A stretch of DNA of 57,369 nt from an uncultured Spartobacteria bacterium (GTDB lineage: Bacteria > Verrucomicrobiota > Verrucomicrobiia > Chthoniobacterales > UBA6821), in the NCBI GenBank assembly GCA_903858595.1, contig CAIOJL010000004.1, positions 1-57,369 on the forward strand, written 5' to 3'. The notes under the pieces are model-generated. The model did not search any database, was not told the origin of the DNA, and saw only the letters and a list, made by a program, of their open reading frames with translations. The number at the start of each line of letters is the position of its first letter. Within the stretch, counting starts at the first letter, position 1. Made by a program: the position numbers and the translations under genes. This document shows positions 20,578 through 33,200 of this stretch, one piece after another.

Positions 20578-21713
20578 TATTTTAAGGCCCGCTGATCCAA
20601 AGGCACGACGGTCTTGCCAACAGCAGGACCGACGTACTCGCTTAGCGGCCTGTAGAGACGGTTGTCGACGAGTTGCTCCAGGATGTGCGCCGTCCAACCC
20701 GAGGTGCGAGAGATCGCGAAGATCGGGGTGAACATATCGGTCGGAAGACCGAGCGAGTAGTAAACGGTGGCCGAGTAGAAATCGACATTGGCATTCAGTC
20801 CCTTGCGTTCCTTCATCAGCTCTGCGATGCGCTCGGACATGCGGATCCACTTCCCCTCGCCGAGTTGTTCGCAGAGCTGGACGGCCATGGATCGTAGGTG
20901 CGGGGCGCGCGGGTCGAGGGTCTTGTAGACGCGGTGACCGATGCCCATGACCTTCTTCTTGGTGGCGAGTGCCTCCTCGACCCAGCCGTCGACCTTGGTC
21001 TCGTCGCCAATCTCCTGAAGCATGTGAATGACTCCCTCGTTGGCACCGCCGTGGAGAGGTCCTTTGAGGGTTCCGATGGCGGAGGTGACGGCGGAGTAGA
21101 TATCGCTCAGCGTGGCGATCGTGACGCGGGCGGAGAAGGTCGAGGCGTTCATGCCGTGATCGGCATGGAGGACATAGGCAACGTCTAGGGTCATGGCGGC
21201 CTCGGCGGTGGGCTCAACGCCATTCAGGAGATAGAGGAAGTGGGCGGCCTCGCCGAGATCCTTGCGGACAGGGGGAAGATCCTGATCGAGACGGGCGCGG
21301 TGGTAATAGGCTGCAATCACGCCGATCTTGGCGGTGATGGAGACGGCACGGTGGCGATTGTTCGCCGGATCGATGTCACCGCTCGGGACCTTGTCGTAGA
21401 GACCCAGCATGGAAACGCCCGTGCGAATCACATCCATGGGGTTCGCATTCTTCGGGGCGGACTTGATGAAGTCGATGACACCCTGCGGGAGCTCGCGCTG
21501 CGATCCCAGTTCTTCGTGAAGAGCGTGGAGCTGTGCCTTGTTCGGGAGTTCACCTTGCCAGAGCAAGTAAACAACCTCCTCGTAGCTTACCTTGCCGGCC
21601 AGTTCGTCGATGTTGTAACCGGCGTAAATGAGGATGCCCTCTTCACCCCTAACGTCGCTGAGGGCTGTGGAGTTGGCGACGATACCTTCGAGTCCTTTGG
21701 CGATGACGGGCAT
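20574..21713 (-). CDS. gltA: Citrate synthase
   Basis: MPVIAKGLEGIVANSTALSDVRGEEGILIYAGYNI; YVLHADHGMNASTFSARV; GPLHGGANEGVIHML; GIGHRVYKTLDPRAPHL. ORF-track start at 21959 judged too far upstream. Confidence 0.93.
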   Translation of the reverse strand: MPVIAKGLEGIVANSTALSDVRGEEGILIYAGYNIDELAGKVSYEEVVYLLWQGELPNKAQLHALHEELGSQRELPQGVIDFIKSAPKNANPMDVIRTGVSMLGLYDKVPSGDIDPANNRHRAVSITAKIGVIAAYYHRARLDQDLPPVRKDLGEAAHFLYLLNGVEPTAEAAMTLDVAYVLHADHGMNASTFSARVTIATLSDIYSAVTSAIGTLKGPLHGGANEGVIHMLQEIGDETKVDGWVEEALATKKKVMGIGHRVYKTLDPRAPHLRSMAVQLCEQLGEGKWIRMSERIAELMKERKGLNANVDFYSATVYYSLGLPTDMFTPIFAISRTSGWTAHILEQLVDNRLYRPLSEYVGPAVGKTVVPLDQRALKY

Positions 21714-21760
21714 GGGAGTGGGCTTTTGAGAGGGTGGATGATTGAGTTGGAAAGTGACGT

Positions 21761-22657
21761 TTAGTGCTTCATCCGGCGGATGAGCGCGTCTGCCATATCG
21801 GAAGGAGTCTCGGCAATTTCGATGCCGGCCGCCCGGAGTGCGGCGATCTTGCCGGCTGCCGTTCCCTGACCACCGCTGACGATGGCTCCTGCATGACCCA
21901 TGCGTCTTCCCTCGGGAGCGGTCGCGCCCGCGATGAATCCGGCGATCGGTTTCTTGCAATGCTCGGTAGCCCAGGCGGCGGCTTCTTCTTCAGCGCTTCC
22001 ACCGATCTCGCCGATCATGATGATCGCCTCGGTCTCGGGGTCTTCGTTGAACATCTTCAGGATGTCGAGATGGGAGGTGCCGTTGATCGGATCTCCGCCG
22101 ATGCCGACGCAGGTGCTCTGGCCGTAGCCGCGGGTCGTGAGCTGCCAGACGGCCTCGTAAGTGAGGGTGCCTGAGCGGGAGACGACACCGACACTTCCTT
22201 TCTTATGGATGTAGCCGGGAGCGATACCGACACGGCAGCCTCCATGGGACTTGTCACCGGTACCTGGTGTCACGAGACCAGGGCAGTTCGGGCCGATGAG
22301 ACGGGTCTTGGAGCCCTTCATGGCCTCCTTCACCTTCATCATGTCGATGACGGGAATTCCTTCGGTGATACAGACAACGAGGTCAAGGCCTGCGGCAACA
22401 CCTTCCAGGATGGCGTCAGCTGCGAACGGAGGCGGCACAAAGATGGCGGAGACGGTCGCTCCTGTCTCACGGACGGCCTGCTCGACGGTATCGAAGATCG
22501 GCACCTGGTTCTCAAAAAGCTGCCCCCCCTTGCCTGGGGTGACGCCGGCCACAACTTTCGTGCCGTAGTCGAGACTGAGCTTGGCATGGCGTGCGCCGAA
22601 GCTGCCGGTGATACCCTGAATAAGAACCTTAGTGTCGGGAGTGACGAGAATAGACAT
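21761..22657 (-). CDS. sucD: Succinyl-CoA ligase alpha subunit
   Basis: [66 protein letters not shown]. Confidence 0.95.
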   Translation of the reverse strand: MSILVTPDTKVLIQGITGSFGARHAKLSLDYGTKVVAGVTPGKGGQLFENQVPIFDTVEQAVRETGATVSAIFVPPPFAADAILEGVAAGLDLVVCITEGIPVIDMMKVKEAMKGSKTRLIGPNCPGLVTPGTGDKSHGGCRVGIAPGYIHKKGSVGVVSRSGTLTYEAVWQLTTRGYGQSTCVGIGGDPINGTSHLDILKMFNEDPETEAIIMIGEIGGSAEEEAAAWATEHCKKPIAGFIAGATAPEGRRMGHAGAIVSGGQGTAAGKIAALRAAGIEIAETPSDMADALIRRMKH

Positions 22658-22699
22658 GGAGTGGGAGTGAAAAGTAAAGGTTTGCAGTTGACCCTGGGA

Positions 22700-23890
22700 T
22701 CAGGCGGCTGATTTTACGGCGGCGACGATCCTGTTCGCGGCGTCGAGGATGTTCTCGCCGCTTTCAAGCTTTAGGCCGCTCTCGGCAAGGGTCTTCTTGC
22801 CCGCCTCGACGTTGTTTCCCTCGAGTCGCACGACCAGCGGGATCGAGAGGCCGGTTTCCTTGGCTGCTTCGACGATACCGTTGGCGATGACATCGCAGTC
22901 CATGATGCCTCCGAAGATATTGACCAGGATTCCCTTCACGCGGGAATCCGCCAGGATGATACGGAAGGCCGAGGCGACCTGCTCACGGGTGGCGCCACCC
23001 CCGACATCGAGGAAGTTCGCGGGACTGCCGCCCGCATGCTGGATGATGTCCATGGTGGCCATGGCAAGACCCGCGCCATTGACTAGGCAGGCGATATTTC
23101 CATCGAGACCGATGTAGTTGAGGCTGTGCTTCGAGGCTTCGACTTCGCGCGGATCCTCCTCGGTGATATCGCGCATGGCGATGATCGAGGGCTGGCGGTA
23201 GAGGGCATTGTCGTCGAAGTTGAATTTCGCATCGAGGGCTATCAGGCGGCCATCGGTGGTGACGACAAGAGGGTTCACCTCGACCATCGAGCAGTCCCGC
23301 TCGATGAAGAGGCGGTAGAGATTAGTGAAGAGTTTTGAGGCCTGATTCATCAGCGGGCCGGTGAGTCCCAGTGAGGAGGCGATCAGACGAGTCTGGTAAG
23401 GCATGATCCCGAGGAAGGGATTGATGGAAAGACGGAGGATCTTCTCAGGGGTGTTCTCGGCGACCATCTCGATGTCCACACCTCCCTCGGTGCTGGCGAT
23501 CAAAACAGGAACCGACGTGGCGCGGTCGATAAGGATCGCGAAGTAGAGCTCACGGGCGATGTCTACGGCCTCACCGACAAAGATCTTGCCGACTTCCTTC
23601 CCCTCGGGGCCGGTCTGGTGGGTGACGAGAATCTGGCCGAGCATCTTCGAGGCAAAATCCTTGGCTTCCGCAGGGGTGTCGCAGAGATGGACGCCGCCCT
23701 TGAATCCGTTTTTGAACGTTCCCTTGCCGCGTCCTCCTGCATGGATCTGCGCCTTGATGACCAGCTTGCCTTGATTGAGTCCCGTCGCCACTGTCTCGGC
23801 CTCGTCGGGAGTATGGGCAACACTGCCCGGTTGGGTGGCGACGCCGAATTCGGCGAAGAGTTCTCGGGCTTGGAATTCGTGGATATTCAT
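22700..23890 (-). CDS. sucC: Succinyl-CoA ligase beta subunit
   Basis: [72 protein letters not shown]. Confidence 0.95.
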   Translation of the reverse strand: MNIHEFQARELFAEFGVATQPGSVAHTPDEAETVATGLNQGKLVIKAQIHAGGRGKGTFKNGFKGGVHLCDTPAEAKDFASKMLGQILVTHQTGPEGKEVGKIFVGEAVDIARELYFAILIDRATSVPVLIASTEGGVDIEMVAENTPEKILRLSINPFLGIMPYQTRLIASSLGLTGPLMNQASKLFTNLYRLFIERDCSMVEVNPLVVTTDGRLIALDAKFNFDDNALYRQPSIIAMRDITEEDPREVEASKHSLNYIGLDGNIACLVNGAGLAMATMDIIQHAGGSPANFLDVGGGATREQVASAFRIILADSRVKGILVNIFGGIMDCDVIANGIVEAAKETGLSIPLVVRLEGNNVEAGKKTLAESGLKLESGENILDAANRIVAAVKSAA

Positions 23891-24213
23891 TTAAGGAAAA
23901 AAGATAAGCGTAACTCATACACAGGCATCGAACGGAGGGAAAGAACTCCCTTGTGAATGTGTGTAAAATCATACAGCGGGGTTGATACCCTCTCTCAGAG
24001 AGGGTGGAGATTTTGGCGAAGGGCGAAGAGGAAGACCGATGGCTACCTTCAGGCAACCAGAGCGATGACGACAATGCCATGCGCAGAAAGAAGCAGCTAG
24101 AGAGTCCGCTTAATGATGAGAGGTGATATGAGTTCCAGATTAACTAGATGATGTTTTAGAGGGCTTAACAGTCGAGAAGACAGTCCAAGATGACCACGCT
24201 CGGATTGCGAATG

Positions 24214-27200
24214 CTAAAGTGAGGCCTGCACTGGTGCAGGGGAGATATCGGCGGCCTTGCGATGTTCGTCGTCATCGTCGGAACCGCCATCCCCTCCCCC
24301 GTAGCCCATGATATCAATCGAGAAAACCGAGGGAGTGGCATCATCTTGATTGCCCGAATTGCTCTTATCAGCTGTCTTGTCAGCCGCGCTATTAGCTGCC
24401 GCCGCAGCGGCACTAGCTCCAGCTGGGGCCGAAACAGGAGGTGCTGCCGGTGGAGGGGCCGCGGCTGGGGCTGCAGCTGGAGGAGCTCCCACGATGGCAC
24501 CGGATGCCGCGATATTATCGGCGTTCAGGATCTTAGTGGCCGCCAGATTCAGAGTTCCCGAGGAGCGGATACCCGCATCACCCGCATCAATGACGCCCGA
24601 TGGCGCAACGAGATCGACAGTCCCCACGGCGGCATCTTTGACTGTTGCGAGGACACCGATGCCGCCACCGGTTGCGAGACCGGAGAGATCCGTTTCCACA
24701 TTGCCGCTGGTGGGATTCACCAGCACGCGGGTCGGAGGTGCTGTGGCCACCGTCTTCGCGGAGGATCCTGCGGCGATGTTCCCCTTGTCTGACCACATCA
24801 TGATATCTCCACCGCGAAGTGTGAAGATACGGCCGATTCCTATGGAGACATCGTTGCGGGTGTAGACATCGATCGCGCCGCCATGCTGGGTGACGATACC
24901 CGGAGGAGTCAGCGTGCTGAGGGTCGGTGGGACAATCGAGGCCAGGGAGACCCCTCCTTCCGGGGCAATCATGAAAATCGAGCCTCCATTCTGGGTACGG
25001 ATACTTTGAGTCCTGAGATTGATGTCTCCGGCTCGGGGGGTGGATCCGAACATCTCGGCGATGGCATTCTCTCCAGCTGAGTAGGTTCCGTAGCCGGGAC
25101 TTCCGACCTTATTGTGATCCCTTCCCGCATCACGAAGAACAAGAGAGAACAAGACCAGAGAGAGGCGCGCCTTCTGATCATCCGTGATTAAGGATGACAA
25201 AATCCCGGAGAGAGATCCGGCCGAGGCAAGAGCGGTGGCCAGATCATCATCCCCTCCCTGCAGGACCTGTTTCGATAGTTCCTTATAGTAGTTGGATGCT
25301 TCGGGAAGCGTCTGCACCTTTTGAATCAACCCAGTGAAATTAAGGGAGGAGGCTGCATCGAGGGAGGAAGGGAGATTGACACCAGCCATTGTGATGATGT
25401 CAGCTCCGTTGAAACTCAGGGCCGGATTGCGGGCATTTCCGATACTCGTGATGCCGACGCCCGTTCCATCGGCATTATTGGGGCCGTTGCCGAGATCGAT
25501 CCCGCCACCGGAGACCACCTCCAGGGTTCCGGGGCCGCTAATCTGGATATCCCCGCTACCGGTAATTCTCGCCTTGTATTGGCTGAGTTGCTGGTCGCTG
25601 AATCCAGTCCCCGCGGCTTGGGCAACCCTTTGGTAGAGGGTTTGATCATTATAGGCAATGATCCCGGAGACCGCAGAAATAACGCTGACATCCGAAGGGG
25701 AGAGATTCTGGAGATAAAGTCCCACATCCTCGATAAATCCCCCCGAAGAGATCTGCGCGCGTTTGGGTGAGAAGAGAGTGATGCCGGTGAGATCCCCCGA
25801 TCGGGCCACGATCTGCAGAGGGTTTGGATCGTTTTTGTGAAGGAGACCGGCATCGTGGAGCTGCTGCTGGAATTGCAGACTGGCCGCATCCCCCGAATAG
25901 GATCCCGTCTCCTGGAAGGGAAGGCCGTTGAATGAGGAGACGGGGGCCGACGGCGAAGGCATGCTGGAGGGACTCGCATCGGAGAGGTTGATCGTCGAGG
26001 AGATGTAGAGTCCCGAAGTGCCGATCGAAGGGGAGCCCGCTCCGTCTGTGGAGAGTCCGATCACACTGCCTGCGGCATCGAGAACAATATTGCCTGAAGG
26101 CGACGTCGCCGCGGTATAGCTGCCCTGCAGGAGGATATCCCCACCGAAGCAAACCGCCTGCAGAGAGGCCGGTTGGAGGGCCGTCTGAGAGACCAACGCG
26201 TTGACGCTTCCCGTGTTCAATCGCAGCCACGGCTGATAGAAGGACGACTTGTAATTATCGCTGGGGAGGATCGGACTGACATCCCCCTGATACCAGTTCA
26301 GCAGGATCGGAGAGACCGGATATCCTGCATTGGCGGCATACTGCCGGAGAGTCACGGAACCGCCGAGAGAAGCCACCGAGACTGAGGAAGAAGCGTCGAG
26401 GGTCGAGAAAAAAGAGTTGTAGTTAAGTCCGTTGTTGAGTCCCTCGGGCATCAGGAAGACGTTCGCCGCCGGCCCAAGAAGGACATTCCCAGAGGCGGCA
26501 ACGTCAAACGAGCTCTTGCCGAGGAACAGGGTGGTTGGCAGGGCTGCCCGATCCGTGCTTATTGGGGCACCCGCAATGGCGGCCAGCGAGGGAGTCATGA
26601 AGGTGTCGCGCGAGGGGTTGGTGATAATGGAACCACCCGCCCGGAGACGTCCCTGCCCCCTCTCCACATAATAGACACCGGCATCGAGGTTCTTGCCGGC
26701 ACGGATTGTCATGTCACCTCCTCCTGTTTCCACCAATGTTTGGGATGAGGGGGAAACCGGAACGGAGACTGTCGATCCTTGCGTCACCACATAGTCCGCA
26801 ACGGAGAGATTGTTCGCGGCAGCGAGATCAGCAGGGATCACACCGAATGCATCGGCCACGGTTTGGAGCGTGTCGCCGGAAGCCACCGTGTAGCTATCAC
26901 CGTTGCCGTCGGGAATGCTCAATGTGGCCCCCTCGGAAGGTCTTATCATTCCGATCGTGATCCCGTTCATCGAAGCAAGGGTTGAAAGCGGCACTCCTGA
27001 TTGGCTTGCAACGACTCCCAACGAAGAGTCATTACCAAGGGAGAGGGTTGTTTTTCCAGCCATGCGGGCCTGGGTCGGGATCACGGAGTCGACATTGCAG
27101 ATGATGCCGCCGGCCTTCATCGTGATATTCCCGCCTCCAAGAGCACCGACACCCTCGAAAAAATTGCTGAAATCGACCCACCAGGCGGTGGAGGTGATTT

Positions 27201-30200
27201 CGGTACGGGTGGTGGTCAGGGGCGTGACCCCGTCCGTGTCCAGCAGCATGTTGCCATTGGCATCCAGCTGATACGTCGTGTTTGCCACCGCGACGAATTT
27301 TCCGGTGATCGGATCGACGGCCCCCCTCCGGTAGAGCCAATTGGAGGGAAGTTCCCTCACGGAATCATCGACAACGACGGGGTTTCCGTCTCCATGGGTG
27401 ACGACCGCTCCTGTGGAATCTTTCTGGTAGGTCTTGTGGGCGATATTGCCGCCGACCTCAATGGAGATATTGCCGCCAGCCATCGAGAACTGCGCCTGAT
27501 AGGTCTGATAAATAGGGAGCGGGTTCCCATTGGCATCCATCAGGGGAGACCCGTTGACATCAGAGAGAGGAACGGGATTTCCATCAGCGTCGACCTTGAT
27601 CTGCTGGGCAGCACCGAGGCTGGTAGTTTCGATTCCGTTCATACTTGCAGCGGGCGTGTCAAAGGTTCCTCCCAGATTCTGATCCGGGACAAGGGTGCCG
27701 GCCGTGTAGACCGAGGAAAATTGGTTCCAGAGTTGAAAATCCCCCGAGGCATTGATGGCAATGTCACCGGTTCCGGTGCGGATCACCTGATAGAGTCCCC
27801 TGATCACCTGAGGGGTCAGCGCGTTTGCCCCATTCCCCGGATCATAACCCAGACCGGGGAGACCGAGCGTGACATTGGCAGCGGATCCTGTCGAAACGGC
27901 GCTGGTGTTGGCGGAGGACAGGTCAGTCCCGGCGGTGATGGCATACGACCAGCTTTGGAAGTTCGCGGGCAGCGCCGTGTTATGGCTCAGCAATGTGGCG
28001 GTGTAGTCGCTTGATGAGAATCCGTCGCTCAGACTGGCATTAAGGGCAATGTTTCCGGAGGCTCTCAGGGTCAGGAAGCCGGGCGCACTGTTGGCACCCG
28101 TACGGAACTGCGACAAATCCCAATCCTGCGAGAGCGTGAGATCACCTCCTTGATTAATGATTTCAACACCCGGGGCAAGATTCAGAACAGCTGCGACTGA
28201 GGGATCAAGGTCTCCTGTCAGTCTCGTGAGAATTGTGGCTGCCACGTCTGAGTTCGCACCCGGAGTTCCTAAAAATCCTTGGGCATCCGAGACCACTAGA
28301 GGAATGACAGAGGAAATCTCTGCAGATCCTCCGCCGTCCGGAGTCAGATCATAGAGTTTATAAGCCTCTACCGCGACACTCGAGGCCCCTGTGATCGTAG
28401 AGGAAATCTCGGAAATCTGAACATCGGAGCCATTGGCCAGTTGGGGAGCTCTCAGGTGCAGGGTGCCGCCAAACTGATCGATTCTCTCAGGAAGCGCTTT
28501 CACACCGAGATCCAGTGTGGATCCCGTTCGGAGATCAAGGAGAGCGTCGGGATTGATCACCCCGTTAACCGCCGCACCAGCACTCAGGAAGATCGATCCC
28601 CCCTTGCCCGCGGCATCGTAGGTGTCGCCATGGACGGAGAGAGAGCTTCCATCTTCCAGAATTACGCTTCCCGAAGCCTGCAGGGCGATAGCCCCGCCCG
28701 TCTTTCCGGAGGCATTGATTGATCCCGTGACATCAATAGATCCACCGTCTGCCGTCACCGTGAAGGAATGGGACTTCACGGCGGCATCGACCGCCACATC
28801 CCCAGAGCGAATCCTGAATGATTGGGAGGAGCTGAATCCAGCCGTTGCCAGCACCGGTTCGATGATCGACAAGGAAGAAAGCGATCCGACATCCAGGGTA
28901 AATGATCCTCCGATACCACCCGAGTTCCCTCCCTTGGCATTGATCAGGGCTTCTGAATCCACGGAGAAGGCACCACCGGGCGCACTGACCGAGAGGCTTC
29001 CTGCGGAGGAGGATTTGATGGCCGAAAGAACCAGTGCCGAACCGGCACCGAGAATCACATTGCCGGAACTCGAAACCAGAGTAATCGATCCTGCATCGGA
29101 AGAACGCACGTCACTCAGGAATGTTCCCTGCTTCCCGGAAACTCCGGCAACGGAGAGTCGGGCATTGTCGTTATTCCCGACGGTAAGATCGCCCGAAAGG
29201 GCGGTGGCAGTCAGCGATCCCCCTGGCAGGAGGATCGACGAATCGAGGGAGACCGATGAACCCAGGAGACTGAGTGCTCCTCCAGCCTGTAAGTCCGGAA
29301 CCGAACCGGAAGCGGCTCCGGATGAAGGGGAGACCAAAGAGAACGCACCGGCGGTGCTGAGCACCGTGGAAACTCCTCCCAAGGTCGTGACCAAAGGAGT
29401 GCTGATTTTCAGGTCGCTCGGCAGGCTTCCCGTACCGGCGGAGAAAGTACCTGAAGCGGTGCCGATCACCGAGGAGGATGCCTCCAGGGAAACAGCAGAG
29501 AACTGATCCCATGACATGCCATTTATACCCAGTGAGAGCTTGTCTGCGGAGATCCGGAGCGTCCCATCGGCCGCCGCCGTGACCGCACCCGGACCGGATG
29601 CCTGAACGGACGGATGATCGGAGCCAAGCGGATTCACCATCACGGCGGGGTTATCAAGCAGGATCGATCGGGCCGAGAGGAGAGCCTCATCCCCCGAATG
29701 ATCAAAGCCGCGGATCTCCCCGGCGTGAAGGGTCAGACTCCTCAAGGAGGTAGAACCGACGACTCCAGCCCCATAGAGATCAAGCGAACTATAGCTGGTG
29801 AATGAAAGGGATGTCGCCGAACTGAAACCATTCAACTGAGCGCTGGAGAGAACAAGGGCGTTGGCGGAGGAGGCATCCAGGTCCGCCGCCGTAAGAGTCG
29901 GAGAGGAAAGAAGAGCGATTTGTCCAGCCGTCAGTAAGAGTGAAGCAGCGCTCAGCGTGGTCGTCGGGGAAACCGTTGCGAGGGCACTGGAATCAAGAAT
30001 CACACCCTTGCCCGACAGGAGCGATCCATCCGCAAGGCTCAGGGAGGGAGCGCCGGGATTGCCATTGCCATCGGTGAAGCCTAACTGGGTCGCCAGAGAA
30101 TCGACACCGGCACGCCGAGAGGTGACCGCGCTGTCCGAACTCACACGGAGAAGAAGACCATCCCCTGCAAGGGTGAGCGATTCATCAGGAGCAGCGGATG

Positions 30201-33200
30201 TACCCGCGGCCGTAAGCGAGGCCCCTGATCCCAGAGAGATAAGCGTACCGCCCACGAGGATAATGTCGTTGCCCACAAGTTTCGTGCCATCCTGGATCGT
30301 GACGGAGGGACTGCTGACAGTGATAGGAGTGGTGCCATCGGACTGCACGGCACCGCGGCTTCCTCCGAGAAGAAGACTTCCGAAAGACCACCCCGAAAGC
30401 TGTTTCGCCCCAAGAAGAAGGGCTCCACTCGGATCTCCCGATCCGTCCGCATTGACCACGATCGCCAGAGGTGAGCTGACATCGATCCGCGCCCCCACAC
30501 CCTTCCCTAAACCTGAACCGCTGACGGAACCGGCCAAAGCCATCCCTGCCGAGGCGACAAAGTGGACACTCCCCCCGTCCGCCGGTTTCGGCGAGGCCAC
30601 ACTGGAATTGAAGAAGGTGTCCACCTGCAGAAATCTCTCCTCGTTTTTCCCCGCGAGAACGTAGGGTGAGGAGAGTATGAAGCTGCTTGCCAGCGATGAA
30701 AGTCCCGATGCTCCGTCCATGCCGTTGAAAACGATTCCCGAAAGTAGGATAGATCCGTCGGGATGGGGGACGGGAGATCCCGTAGCACCAGTGCCGGAGG
30801 CGCTGATGAGATAGGCGCCGGGGAGAGTTGCATAGGATACGGGAAGCAGGGTGTAGTCGCCTGCGGCAAGCCCCCCTGCCCCGGGCAGCCTTACCTTCTG
30901 ACCGAATGGGATGGATCCGTCCGAGTAACCGGTCGGTGCATAATCAGCGGTATATCCGGGAACAATCGCGTAACTGTTCGGCAACTTGGTCCAGTAAGGA
31001 CCGATCACCGGAGTGATTCCCGAGGAGGCCTGAACGGCTGACCAGAGACTCCCCCCATAGAGGACCAGATCCCCGGTACGGTAGCTATTCTGAGATGCAT
31101 AGGAAGTTCCGCTTCCCGTCCAGTTGATCGTTCCGCCAAGGCCATAGACCCACTGGGGAGCCTCCAGCGTCCCTCCACCGCTAACATCGACCGAAGAACC
31201 CTTTTCCATGGTGAGTTGAGAAGCCGAGAGGTTGACCGATTTTCCGGGAACTCCCCTGTAGGTGATGTCGAAGCCCGAGGGGTCCAGCCATTTCTGCCCG
31301 TCGGCAGAGGTTCCGTAAGGGAGAGCCATTCCATTGCCCGAGACGGAGATAAGACTCCCAGCCTGAAGCGTGAGGGTGGTGGTGGAGGGGAGACTCAGAT
31401 TGGAGAGAAAGTCCTTAGAACCACCGGTACCACCCAGCGTGATGGAACCCATCGGCGCGAAGAGCGATCCTCCGATGGTGAGGGTGTCGGCATAGAGCCC
31501 GAGGGAAGCTCCCGCGGAGAGGGGCGCTTCGGGCATGCCGGAGCGGATCAGGGTGATATGCCCCAGAGTGCCTCCCGAGGAGAGAGCCTCGCCGGTCGAA
31601 GGATCATAGCCGTAGGCGACCGCCTTGAACGAGGTGCTTCCGGCAGGATAGATCTCCGCGGCTGTCAGCGTAAGATCCCCGGTGACATCCAGGGTTCCAT
31701 CACCACGAATCGCCCCGCCGGGTGCCGAGAGACTCGTGCGGCGGATTCCCTGCAAGGAGAGATTTCCCAGATCGATAAGCCGCGCGTTCTCAACCGTGAG
31801 GCTTCCCGGGACATTGGCTCCATCGGCACCGGCTGATGGAGCACCCAGAAGGGTTTGATCGGAAGTGCCTGGAGGATTGGGCGTGCCGAATTTCTGCCCC
31901 AGGATGACATGGGCGGCCGAAAGAGTGACCGCATTGTCGGCACTCAGAGTTCCTGCCGTGGCAGCCGTTATGGTTCCAGGAACCGAGAGGGAGACGGGCC
32001 CGGAGAAGAAGGTTCCTCCGCTCAACTTCACCGAATCAAAACCTCCTCTGCGGAACGTGGCGAGGGAGACCTCTCCACCGCCATTCAGACTGGGCGCGGC
32101 GATGGCATCGGGAAGAGTCAGCTCGACACCCACTTGGGAGCCCGGGATGGAGGGATCAACGGCAGGAGGAAGAACGCTCCCCGACTGCACGATCATCAGG
32201 GTTAACGGGTTTTCCGCGGAACCGGAGGAGAAGGATACTGTCCCTCCCGCTGCCGTCGTACCGCCGCTGCGCCCCATCAACGTCGCATCGGAGTAGAGTG
32301 CTTTTTTACCAGAGAGAGTGATGGAGCCCCCGGCGCTGTCGATCCGTGAGGAGACGAATCCACTCTGATTCAATCCCAACTGAGCGGGCAGGAAATCGAG
32401 TAAACCCGAGGTGCCGGAGACATCAAGAAGCCCACCCTCTGCGAGAATATTTCCCCCGAGAGAAATACTTCCACCTGGAAGCACTGCACCGAAGCGCGAC
32501 CTCGCGCCCAGAGGATCAACGGTTGTCAGCACGATGCCAGCCGTCGACAAAACAGCCGACGGGGCGAGATCGAGCGTTGCCTGCGGATAGTTGGGAGGCT
32601 GATCATTGGAGGGAAAATCACCGGCAGCCGCTACCTTGATTCCTCCAGCCGGCGCAAAGATTGATCCATCGATCGTCACCGTGTTGCCGAAGAGAGAGAC
32701 AGATCCGCCCACCCCGGAACCAGAGGCCGTCAACTGGGGATCGACGATGATCGAGGCTCCTGAGCCGAGCACCAGATCACCTCTGGCCAGCACCTTGGAA
32801 CCCAAGAGAAGATTATCGTCCACTGTACCGGCCGAGGAGAAGGAGAGTTGTGCCGCGGGCCGCAGGGGGGATGGCAACAAGAAGGGAACAAGTGAAGAGC
32901 GGGATTGATTCAGAATCTGGGAAGCAATCACCGGATGAATCAAGGTTCCCTGATCGATCACCAAGCCCGGACGATAGGCATCATCCCCGGGAAGACCGAC
33001 TCCGGTTCCTGCAAGGGTGAATGAGGAAAATCCTCCCGTGTTGAAGAATGAGGGAAGGATCTCCGTCTCGCCGGTCAGCGCCGTACCCCCGACGCGGATA
33101 GCCGTGGCGGCCAGCGATAGCGATCCCCCACTGATCCCGGGTCCGGAGTATCCCCTTAGAGTCGATCCCAACCGGAGCGTGCCGTCATGGATGTCGGCGA

